From HGM04593 sp045533955 (lineage in GTDB: Bacteria > Bacteroidota > Bacteroidia > Bacteroidales > Bacteroidaceae): a stretch of DNA of 22,308 nucleotides. The notes beneath the pieces were generated by a model. The model did not search any database. It was not told where the DNA came from and worked only from the letters and a program-made list of their open reading frames with translations. Positions 16,605 to 22,308 of the stretch are shown piece by piece (the first letter of the stretch is position 1; each line of letters begins with the position of its first letter). The stretch spans positions 1 to 22,308 of the forward strand of contig JAZSIU010000107.1 of the NCBI GenBank assembly GCA_045533955.1, given 5' to 3'. A program made the position numbers and the translations under genes.

Positions 16605-17594
16605 ATGGCAAAAAAAATATTTTATAACGAAATAACCATTTTAAAAGTTATTGCAACTTTCTTAATAACTTGGTTTCATTTTAAATGGACTGTACCAAAG
16701 GATTATACTTTTTTATTTATTGGTGGAGCAATAGGTAACTCTCTGTTTTTTTATGCATCAGGTTATTTGTTAAAGTTTCGTGATGAACAATTTAAAGGAG
16801 AATGGATACTAAATAAAATTACAAGACTCTATCCTAGCGTATGGGTGTTTCTAACACTGACACTTTTTTTAGGTAATGATTTATCCGCAGGTTGGCAAAA
16901 TTATTTATATCCAACACCTTTTTGGTTTATAAATTGTATTTTAGTTTTTTATCTATTTGTTTATTTATTTAAAAAGTTCTTTAGTGATAGTCATACTAAT
17001 AAAGGAAGGAATATCTTGTTATTTATTATATTTGTTATTTATGTAGTAAATTATTTCATAAATGTTGACCACTCTAGAATAGTATTGGATGAAGGAGGTA
17101 TAGAGTCATGGTTTTATTTCTTTTTCTTGTTTGTTTGGGGGTATCGTGATTCTATATCTAAAAAGTGTTACAATGGGACATGGAAAAGTCTTTTATACTT
17201 TCCATTCTTTATAGGTTTATTTTATCTATATAAGACAATTGGTCCTAAAAGCGAGATTGCATTGTTTCTACAATTTATCATCATTCCATTATTACTTTCT
17301 CTAGTTGTATTATCAGCACGACATTTTGCTTCTTTCCTCTGTAGAATCAATATATCAGAAACTAAAAAATATATCATAAGCTATATTTCAAATTTAACAT
17401 TAGATATTTATATCGTACAAGTCTTCTTAATAAAAAAACTGATGCCTTCTATGATTTTCCCATTAAATATTTGTGTTATATTTTTAGTAATTCTCATAAG
17501 TGGAATAATAGTTCAATATTTAGCAGGATATGTTTCTATATTCCTTTCAAATATAACCAAACTACTGTTCTGTAAAAGTCGGCATACTCAATAA
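16605..17594 (+). CDS. Acyltransferase family 3 membrane protein (O-acetyltransferase type)
   Basis: A 329-residue polytopic inner-membrane protein with about ten hydrophobic helices. The N-terminus NEITILKVIATFLITWFHF, with its conserved His at the end of helix 1, then GNSLFFYASGYLLKFR and ILNKITRLYPSVWVFLTL, is the acyltransferase-3 pattern (OafA/NodX/WecH group), which adds acetyl or succinyl groups to sugars. It is the most AT-rich gene of the window (13-33% GC in two sampled lines against about 50% in its neighbours) with a matching codon bias, so it is very likely a recent import. No + strand -7 element is seen in the 104 bases between the inverted repeat and its ATG. Confidence 0.82.
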   Translation: MAKKIFYNEITILKVIATFLITWFHFKWTVPKDYTFLFIGGAIGNSLFFYASGYLLKFRDEQFKGEWILNKITRLYPSVWVFLTLTLFLGNDLSAGWQNYLYPTPFWFINCILVFYLFVYLFKKFFSDSHTNKGRNILLFIIFVIYVVNYFINVDHSRIVLDEGGIESWFYFFFLFVWGYRDSISKKCYNGTWKSLLYFPFFIGLFYLYKTIGPKSEIALFLQFIIIPLLLSLVVLSARHFASFLCRINISETKKYIISYISNLTLDIYIVQVFLIKKLMPSMIFPLNICVIFLVILISGIIVQYLAGYVSIFLSNITKLLFCKSRHTQ

Positions 17595-17638
17595 AAAAAA
17601 TCCATAACCCGGATAAAAGAGACGAATAACACAAAAAA

Positions 17639-18778
17639 ATGAACATACTACTATTTGGCGGAGGATTACAGATACTCTCGACAGCACGCTCACTCAAAGA
17701 AAAAGGCTACACAGTATATGTTGCCGCAGAGCACAACGAAGTTTCTCGCAAGAGCAATTTCGTTCGAGAGTGTATCGACATAACCCTCGACGGCCTTACC
17801 TCCGAAGAATTTACAACAATAACAAAAGAGAAAGAGTGCACCGTAGCCATCCCAATGGAGGACGACTATGCAACGTGGCTCAGTCTCAACAAAGAAACAA
17901 TCGAAGCATCCAGCAACACAAAATGCGCTATTGCCGACTATGCAACATACTCAATAGCAAGCGACAAAAGCCGTCTGATGGCCTTCTGCCAAGAGCACAA
18001 CATACCCCATCCGCGCACAATGCTCATAAACGACAATATCGAAGAGCTTAGCAGCCGTATAGGCTTCCCCTCGCTTGTAAAACCCGGAAAATCGGCAGGC
18101 TCACGCGGCATAAAACTCGTACACAACAGCGAAGAGCTCCAAAAAGCCGCCCTCGAGACCATCACACAATACGGCGAATGCACACTGCAAGAATTTATCC
18201 CCTCGAACCACTACTACAATGCAATGCTCTATCGCACAGCCGACGGCACATACAGCAACCACACAATAACAAAAATCACACGCTACTACCCCATAAAAGG
18301 CGGCAGCAGCAGTTTCTGTACAAGCATCGAGAACAATGCGATATTAGAAATATGTAAAAAGACACTCGACAAGCTCGGCTGGACAGGATTCGCCGATTTT
18401 GACATATTAGAGAAAGGCGACGGCGACTATCGCATAATAGAGATTAACCCCAGAATCCCCGCAAGCGTACACGCAGCCTACATTTCGGGCGTACATTTCG
18501 GAGAGATAATAGTAAAAGACCTCACCGAAGGCTATCTGCCGCAATACACCTACCGCCCCGGGAAAAATCTGCGCTGTTTGGGAATAGACATTGCTTGGTT
18601 CCTCTCATCACCCCGGCGATTCAATGCCTCGCCATCGTGGTTCCGCTTCTTCGACAAAAACACCCACTATCAAGAGGGCGGCAAGCACGATTTTCGCGCA
18701 ATGTGCACCTCAATATGGAGCGGAATAAAAAAACAACTGAACCCGGAATTCCGAAAGCAAAAAAAAGGGATGAATTAA
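17639..18778 (+). CDS. ATP-grasp ligase, probable glycan- or precursor-modifying
   Basis: A 379-residue ATP-grasp enzyme. The N-terminal pre-ATP-grasp domain begins MNILLFGGGLQILSTARSLK. The ATP-grasp domain shows SDKSRLMAFCQEHNIPHPRT, FPSLVKPGKSAGSRGIKLV (glycine-rich, lysine-containing ATP loop) and the metal-binding Glu268/Asn270 in RIIEINPRIPAS. It resembles carbamoyl-phosphate-synthase-like and amino-acid-ligase ATP-grasp proteins, which form amide bonds through an acyl phosphate. With ManNAcA made by this locus, a plausible but unproven job is joining an amino compound to a uronic acid carboxyl. It returns to the GC-richer style of the locus after the AT-rich insert. Confidence 0.78.
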   Translation: MNILLFGGGLQILSTARSLKEKGYTVYVAAEHNEVSRKSNFVRECIDITLDGLTSEEFTTITKEKECTVAIPMEDDYATWLSLNKETIEASSNTKCAIADYATYSIASDKSRLMAFCQEHNIPHPRTMLINDNIEELSSRIGFPSLVKPGKSAGSRGIKLVHNSEELQKAALETITQYGECTLQEFIPSNHYYNAMLYRTADGTYSNHTITKITRYYPIKGGSSSFCTSIENNAILEICKKTLDKLGWTGFADFDILEKGDGDYRIIEINPRIPASVHAAYISGVHFGEIIVKDLTEGYLPQYTYRPGKNLRCLGIDIAWFLSSPRRFNASPSWFRFFDKNTHYQEGGKHDFRAMCTSIWSGIKKQLNPEFRKQKKGMN

Positions 18779-18861
18779 CCAACAATCACAAGTTGTCATC
18801 GAATTGATAATACTGCTATAAAAAATCGCAATAAAAATTTTTATTTTTTGAAAAAAAGCAG

Positions 18862-18869
18862 TAATTTTG
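18862..18869 (+). promoter_or_regulatory. Probable promoter of the deacetylase gene
   Basis: TAATTTTG matches TAnnTTTG within the 198-base gap before the deacetylase gene, with a T-rich -33 region at about 18838-18842. Transcription from here would give a leader of about 100 bases. The gene may therefore be expressed separately from the main operon. Confidence 0.5.
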
Positions 18870-18976
18870 CCGAATATTACAAAAAACCGAAAATCGGGCC
18901 ATAGGAGATATATAAACCTACGTATAAAGCAAAGCATAAAATATTTAGCACATAAGAGTCAAGTATAAAAGATTAT

Positions 18977-19825
18977 ATGAACATTCTCACAATAGATATT
19001 GAAGAATGGTTCCATCTGCTCGAATTCTCGGGAACAAAGGACGAGGCGCAATGGAATAATTTTGAAAGTCGCATTCACAACAATGTCGACCGCATTCTTC
19101 ATATACTTGACGAAAGCGACAACAAAGCAACATTCTTTGTAGTTGGATGGGTAGCAAAGAAATACCCCGAGATAGTAAAGAAAATTGCTCAAAAATACGA
19201 AATTGGCACCCACTCGATGAACCACCAATTAGTGTGGCAGCAATCCAAACAAGAATTTAAGAAAGACATCGAAGAATCAACAAAAATACTTCAGGACACA
19301 ACCGGAAAAGCAATAAAATATTTCCGGGCACCGGGCTTCTCAATTCGCAAGGACGAGCCTTGGGCCTTTGAAGTCCTTGGAGAGTTAGGCATCGAGATTG
19401 ATTGCTCGGTATTCCCCTCGGAGCACGCACACGGTGGAATCCCCGACTACCCCACCTACAAACAAAGCATAATAGAACACAACGGCGTAAGAATTAAGGA
19501 ATTTCCAATAACCACCAAACAGATACTCGGGAAAAGAATAGCATTCTCGGGAGGCGGATATTTCAGAATAGCCCCATACTGCCTGATAAAACGCTGGACA
19601 CAGCAAAACAGCGACTACAACCTCTGCTACATACATCCGCGCGACCTCGACGGCAGTCAACCAATGATACCCGGCCTGCCAATGATGCGAAGATTCAAGT
19701 CATACGTAGGCATAAAACACGCCGAGAGCAAGTTCCGTCGTTTTATGAAAGACTTTAAGTTTATCGACATAAAAACCGCCGACGAAATGACCGATTGGGA
19801 TAACGTTCCCATAGTAAAGTTATAA
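18977..19825 (+). CDS. Polysaccharide deacetylase, NodB type with DUF3473-like end
   Basis: A 282-residue carbohydrate esterase 4 enzyme. The N-terminus ILTIDIEEWFH holds the catalytic-base aspartate (Asp7) in the DUF3473-group form DxEEWF. NKATFFVVGWVAKKYPEIV follows, then the metal-binding HSMNH (His79, His83) and FRAPGFS. The C-terminal YIHPRDLDGSQP is typical of the deacetylases found in exopolysaccharide loci. It has no signal peptide, so it probably acts in the cytoplasm or on a lipid-linked intermediate, removing N-acetyl groups. It stands last in the locus behind its own promoter and before a strong terminator. Confidence 0.9.
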   Translation: MNILTIDIEEWFHLLEFSGTKDEAQWNNFESRIHNNVDRILHILDESDNKATFFVVGWVAKKYPEIVKKIAQKYEIGTHSMNHQLVWQQSKQEFKKDIEESTKILQDTTGKAIKYFRAPGFSIRKDEPWAFEVLGELGIEIDCSVFPSEHAHGGIPDYPTYKQSIIEHNGVRIKEFPITTKQILGKRIAFSGGGYFRIAPYCLIKRWTQQNSDYNLCYIHPRDLDGSQPMIPGLPMMRRFKSYVGIKHAESKFRRFMKDFKFIDIKTADEMTDWDNVPIVKL

Positions 19826-19833
19826 AGATAAAT

Positions 19834-19877
19834 AAACAAGCAGCGTCAAACACAACATTTTGACGCTGCTTGTTTTT
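19834..19877 (+). terminator. Strong intrinsic terminator ending the polysaccharide locus
   Basis: A perfect 17-bp stem (19834-19850 with 19859-19875) closes an 8-base loop and ends in a T run (19873-19877). It follows the deacetylase stop by eight bases. The partial A tract on the left arm may let it work in both directions. Confidence 0.92.
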
Positions 19878-20004
19878 ATACCAAGAAAGAAATATCAAAC
19901 TACGCCGCATCAAAATATCACACGGGCAAAATTGTACAAATACAAAAAACCATTATTCTTGTGAGCAGAAAAAAAACTCCTATTAAGAGAACACTTATTA
20001 TTAA

Positions 20005-20041
20005 CAGGTTAGAATTCGATTGCATTTGCAGGTTGAATTCG
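20005..20041 (+). repeat. Short direct repeat upstream of the rhuM-fic promoter
   Basis: CAGGTTAGAATTCG (20005-20018) recurs with one base missing as CAGGTTGAATTCG (20029-20041), a period of 24 bases. It lies about 60 bases upstream of the -33 element. Two sites about two helical turns apart could bind a regulator; chance is also possible. The rest of the stretch from 19878 to 20088 shows nothing recognisable. Confidence 0.35.
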
Positions 20042-20088
20042 CCAAACAACAAAATTCTAATGACACTAAAAGAATGATTACCAGCTTT

Positions 20089-20101
20089 TGCAAAATTTGC
20101 A
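20089..20101. promoter_or_regulatory. Candidate operator overlapping the -33 element
   Basis: TGCAAAATTTGCA is a dyad (6+1+6) that overlaps the -33 TTTG. Its 11-base core GCAAAATTTGC recurs at 20432-20442 as the centre of a larger palindrome inside the gene it controls. A protein bound here would block the promoter. Confidence 0.4.
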
Positions 20102-20127
20102 TAAGCCAATATTCAACACTATTTTTG
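20096..20127 (+). promoter_or_regulatory. Full Bacteroidetes promoter of the rhuM-fic/alaX unit
   Basis: TTTG (20096-20099) and TATTTTTG (20120-20127) are separated by exactly 20 bases, matching the -33/-7 consensus TTTG-N19-21-TAnnTTTG. Transcription would begin near 20134, about 40 bases before the ATG at 20174. It is the best promoter in the window. Confidence 0.8.
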
Positions 20128-20173
20128 CGTTCGGAACAACCATACACGTTTTACCTTATACGCTACAAACGCT

Positions 20174-20233
20174 ATGAACACCGAAACCCCACAACTCAAC
20201 GAGCACAATAAGGCGGAGTATCCCCCTATGCAT
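20174..20233 (+). repeat. Duplicated 60-base 5' coding segment, copy 1
   Basis: The first 20 codons of rhuM-fic match the first 20 codons of the alaX-like gene (21217-21276) at 52 of 60 bases and 18 of 20 residues. Five of the seven differing codons are synonymous. Similarity stops sharply after the histidine at codon 20. The two copies lie 1043 bases apart, the length of the rhuM-fic frame less the four-base overlap. Confidence 0.9.
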
Positions 20234-21220
20234 AACGAAGAGTTTGACACATCACCAATTGCAATATACACAAGCGAAGACAATACAATTTCGCTTGATG
20301 TAAAATTGGAGAATGAAACCGTGTGGCTTAGCCGTTCACAATTGTCCATATTATTTGATAGGGATATAAAAACTATTGGCAAGCACATAAACAATGCTCT
20401 AAAAGAAGAATTAGAAGGCTTACCAGTTGTCGCAAAATTTGCGACAACTGCCTCTGATGGCAAAATATACCAAGTAGAACACTATAACATTGAAATGATA
20501 ACCTCTGTCGGTTATCGTGTAAAGAGCAAACGCGGCACTCAGTTCCGCATTTGGGCAAACAGGGTGCTAAAGGACTATATTGTAAAAGGTTATGCCATAA
20601 ACGACAAGATAAGAATCGAGCATTACAACGAGCTCAAAGATGTTGTTCGTTTGCTTGCGAACACAGTTCATTCACAAGAAAAGTTGAGTGATGAGCAATC
20701 AACGGGCTTGCTATCGGTTGTTACTGACTATGTCTATGCCCTTGACACCCTTGACCGTTACGACTACCAGCAACTGACGATTGAGAACATCACAAAAGAA
20801 GAACGCTTCCACGCTACATACGAAAATGCGATGGAAGCAATACTGAGCCTCAAAGAGAAATTTGGCGAGAGCAACCTGTTTGCAAACGAAAAGGACAACT
20901 CATTCAAAAGTTCTATCGGGCAGATATATCAGACCTTTGGCGGAGCAGAACTCTACCCCAGCATTGAGGAGAAGGCTGCAATGCTACTCTATCTTGTAAC
21001 AAAGAACCACTCATTCAGCGACGGCAACAAACGCATCGCAGCAATGCTGTTCCTTTGGTTTATGGAACGTAACGGCATACTCTACCGCACAGACGGCAGC
21101 AAACGAATTGCCGACAACACCCTTGTTGCCCTCACATTGATGATTGCCGAGAGCCGCACCGAAGAGAAAGACATAATGGTAAAAGTAGTTGTAAACCTCA
21201 TTAACCAACAAAACCTATGA
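20174..21220 (+). CDS. RhuM-Fic fusion protein
   Basis: A 348-residue protein. Residues from about 28 to 150 are a RhuM-type domain (ISLDVKLENETVWLSRSQLS, KFATTASDGKIYQVEHYNIE, SVGYRVKSKRGTQFRIWANR). The C-terminal part is a Fic/Doc domain with the catalytic loop HSFSDGNKR (279-287: His279, Asp283, Asn285, Arg287 intact). Fic proteins usually transfer AMP or another phosphate group to target proteins; the substrate here is unknown, and RhuM has no settled biochemical role. The first 20 residues do not belong to RhuM: they nearly copy the start of the next gene's product. The stop overlaps the next start as ATGA. No antitoxin-like partner is seen. Confidence 0.9.
   Translation: MNTETPQLNEHNKAEYPPMHNEEFDTSPIAIYTSEDNTISLDVKLENETVWLSRSQLSILFDRDIKTIGKHINNALKEELEGLPVVAKFATTASDGKIYQVEHYNIEMITSVGYRVKSKRGTQFRIWANRVLKDYIVKGYAINDKIRIEHYNELKDVVRLLANTVHSQEKLSDEQSTGLLSVVTDYVYALDTLDRYDYQQLTIENITKEERFHATYENAMEAILSLKEKFGESNLFANEKDNSFKSSIGQIYQTFGGAELYPSIEEKAAMLLYLVTKNHSFSDGNKRIAAMLFLWFMERNGILYRTDGSKRIADNTLVALTLMIAESRTEEKDIMVKVVVNLINQQNL
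20424..20450. repeat. 27-base palindrome inside rhuM-fic
   Basis: CAGTTGTCGCAAA (20424-20436) and TTTGCGACAACTG (20438-20450) are exact inverted copies around one central A. It spans codons for VVAKFATT, a conserved stretch of RhuM proteins. Its core GCAAAATTTGC equals the candidate operator at the promoter. It may be an internal operator or a hairpin in the mRNA. Confidence 0.65.
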
Positions 21221-21276
21221 CCACCGAAACACCAATACTCAACGAACACAATAAGGCGGAGTACCCGCCTATGCAC
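21217..21276 (+). repeat. Duplicated 60-base 5' coding segment, copy 2
   Basis: This copy starts the alaX-like gene. It is probably the original, since the frame continues directly into the HTVEH zinc motif of that family at residue 20, whereas in copy 1 it precedes an unrelated RhuM domain. Confidence 0.9.
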
Positions 21277-21687
21277 ACCGTCGAGCACATCCTCAACCAG
21301 ACAATGGTGCGAATGTTCGGCAGCCCAAGAAGCCGCAACGCCCATATAGAGCGCAAAAAGAGCAAATGCGACTACCTGCTACCCGTCGCACCGAGCGACG
21401 AACAGATAACAGCCATCGAGACGCAAGTAAACAACATAATAGCACAAAATCTGCCCGTAACGGCAGAATACTGCCCACGCGAGAGCCTCCCCCCGAGCAT
21501 CGACCTAAGCAAACTCCCCGAAGAGGCCGGCGACACACTGCGCATCGTCCGCATAGGCAACTACGACCTTTGCGCCTGCATCGGCACACACGTCGGCAAC
21601 ACAAACGAAATTGGAACATTTAAAATAATCAGCCACACGTGGGAGAACGGCACACTGCGCCTACGCTTCAAACTGATAAAAGAGTAA
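21217..21687 (+). CDS. AlaX-like trans-editing protein (tRNA synthetase SAD domain)
   Basis: A 156-residue protein related to the editing domain of alanyl- and threonyl-tRNA synthetases. Two zinc motifs are visible: H-x3-H (His20, His24 in MHTVEHILNQTM) and C-x3-H (Cys121, His125 in CIGTHVGNTNEIGTF). Free-standing proteins of this kind deacylate mischarged tRNAs in the cytoplasm; which tRNA it serves is not evident. It is shorter than canonical AlaX and lacks a synthetase catalytic domain. Its ATG overlaps the rhuM-fic stop, so its translation is probably coupled to that gene. Ribonuclease Z follows after 11 bases, giving a tRNA-quality and tRNA-maturation pair. Confidence 0.8.
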   Translation: MTTETPILNEHNKAEYPPMHTVEHILNQTMVRMFGSPRSRNAHIERKKSKCDYLLPVAPSDEQITAIETQVNNIIAQNLPVTAEYCPRESLPPSIDLSKLPEEAGDTLRIVRIGNYDLCACIGTHVGNTNEIGTFKIISHTWENGTLRLRFKLIKE

Positions 21688-21698
21688 TAATCAGAGCA

Positions 21699-22308
21699 AT
21701 GGAACCATTTGAAGTACATATATTAGGCTGCGGGTCGGCCCTGCCGACCACACGCCACAACGCCACCTCACAGATAGTGCGCATAGGCAACAAACAATTT
21801 ATGATTGACTGCGGCGAGGGAACCCAGCTACAGATGCGCCGCTCGCACATACACTTTTCCTTCGTCAACCACATATTTATCTCACATCTGCACGGCGACC
21901 ACTGCTTCGGGCTCATAGGCCTAATATCCACCTTTGCCCTTTTGGGCCGCAAAGCCCCACTGCACATATACGCCGACCCACTGCTGCAACGCCTTATGCA
22001 ACCACAGCTCGACTTTTTCTGCAAAGGGCTCGGCTATGCGCTGCACTTTCACCCCATCAACGCCACCCACCACGCCACAATATACGAGGACAACAGCATA
22101 ACAATCGAGACGCTACCCCTTGAGCACCGCCTCCCCTGCTGCGGTTTCCTATTCAAAGAAAAGCCCAAAAAGCGCCATCTGATAGGCCCGATGATAGAAT
22201 ACTACAATATCCCCAACCACCTAAGAGCGGCGCTTAAAGAGGGAGCCCACTACACCACCCCCGACGGCACCCTCGTCCCCAACCGACGTCTCACCACCGA
22301 CCCCGACC
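21699..22308 (+). CDS. rnz: Ribonuclease Z (tRNA 3' endonuclease), cut by the window end
   Basis: The first 203 residues of a metallo-beta-lactamase-fold tRNase Z, which trims the 3' trailer of precursor tRNAs. It starts MEPFEVHILGCGSALPTT, has MIDCGEGTQ and the zinc motif SHLHGDH with His63, His65, Asp67 and His68, the same numbering as B. subtilis RNase Z. The family is about 305 residues, so about one third is missing beyond the right edge. It probably shares the transcript that starts at the rhuM-fic promoter, although an ancestral promoter for the alaX-rnz pair may have been displaced. Confidence 0.95.
   Translation, partial: MEPFEVHILGCGSALPTTRHNATSQIVRIGNKQFMIDCGEGTQLQMRRSHIHFSFVNHIFISHLHGDHCFGLIGLISTFALLGRKAPLHIYADPLLQRLMQPQLDFFCKGLGYALHFHPINATHHATIYEDNSITIETLPLEHRLPCCGFLFKEKPKKRHLIGPMIEYYNIPNHLRAALKEGAHYTTPDGTLVPNRRLTTDPD

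Noticed and set aside
20174..21687. RhuM-Fic and the downstream protein as a toxin-antitoxin pair
   Set aside because: The downstream protein has intact zinc motifs of a tRNA-editing enzyme and no antitoxin or Fic-inhibitory motif was recognised.
1..22308. CRISPR arrays, tRNA or rRNA genes, insertion sequences, transposases or phage genes
   Set aside because: None seen by eye on either strand: no regularly spaced repeats, no cloverleaf-type sequence and no transposase or integrase motifs.

Overview
The window looks like a chromosomal segment from a member of the order Bacteroidales (Bacteroides/Prevotella/Muribaculaceae type). The evidence is a small Hc1-like histone gene, promoters with the Bacteroidetes -7 element TAnnTTTG in place of -10/-35 boxes, few Shine-Dalgarno sequences, and a Wza/Wzc-led surface-polysaccharide locus with an EpsG-type polymerase. 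All genes but the first lie on the + strand, and their coding strand is rich in A and C.

Layout. 1-271: a minus-strand gene for a 58-residue histone H1-like protein with its terminator and promoter. 272-1154: a long gene-free stretch with a probable locus promoter (about 867) and a roughly 270-base leader that contains a terminator-like hairpin. 1155-4442: outer-membrane export lipoprotein and tyrosine autokinase/co-polymerase. 4456-4530: a strong intergenic hairpin. 4590-11908: precursor supply, namely a nucleotidyltransferase-aminotransferase fusion coupled to an opine-dehydrogenase-like enzyme (product unknown), wecB and wecC (UDP-ManNAc, then UDP-ManNAcA), and rmlA and rmlB (dTDP-4-keto-6-deoxyglucose). 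11935-18778: assembly and decoration, with an EpsG-like polymerase, two GT4-type glycosyltransferases, an AT-rich insert carrying a CAP59/GT69-like transferase and an acyltransferase-3 membrane protein, then an ATP-grasp ligase. 18977-19825: a NodB-type deacetylase with its own promoter. A strong intrinsic terminator (19834-19877) closes the locus. 20096-22308: a separate transcription unit with a RhuM-Fic fusion protein, an AlaX-like tRNA-editing protein and the first two thirds of ribonuclease Z.

How the genes work together. Nucleotide sugars made in the cytoplasm (UDP-ManNAcA, a dTDP-6-deoxyhexose intermediate and probably a CDP-activated amino compound) would be built into a repeat unit by the transferases. 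The unit would be decorated by the ATP-grasp ligase and the acyltransferase, polymerised by the EpsG-like protein, and exported through the Wzc/Wza pair. No flippase, initiating phospho-sugar transferase, rmlC or rmlD lies in the window, so these must be encoded elsewhere.

Four things deserve most attention. First, 60 bases of 5' coding sequence are duplicated between the neighbouring but unrelated rhuM-fic and alaX-like genes. Second, the nucleotidyltransferase-aminotransferase fusion is coupled to an opine-dehydrogenase-like gene. Third, a perfect 13-bp inverted repeat flanks an outward-facing -7 element upstream of the acyltransferase gene, which could be a phase-variable promoter. Fourth, a palindrome core is shared between the rhuM-fic promoter and the gene's interior. 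All functional calls come from reading motifs by eye; no database search was run.
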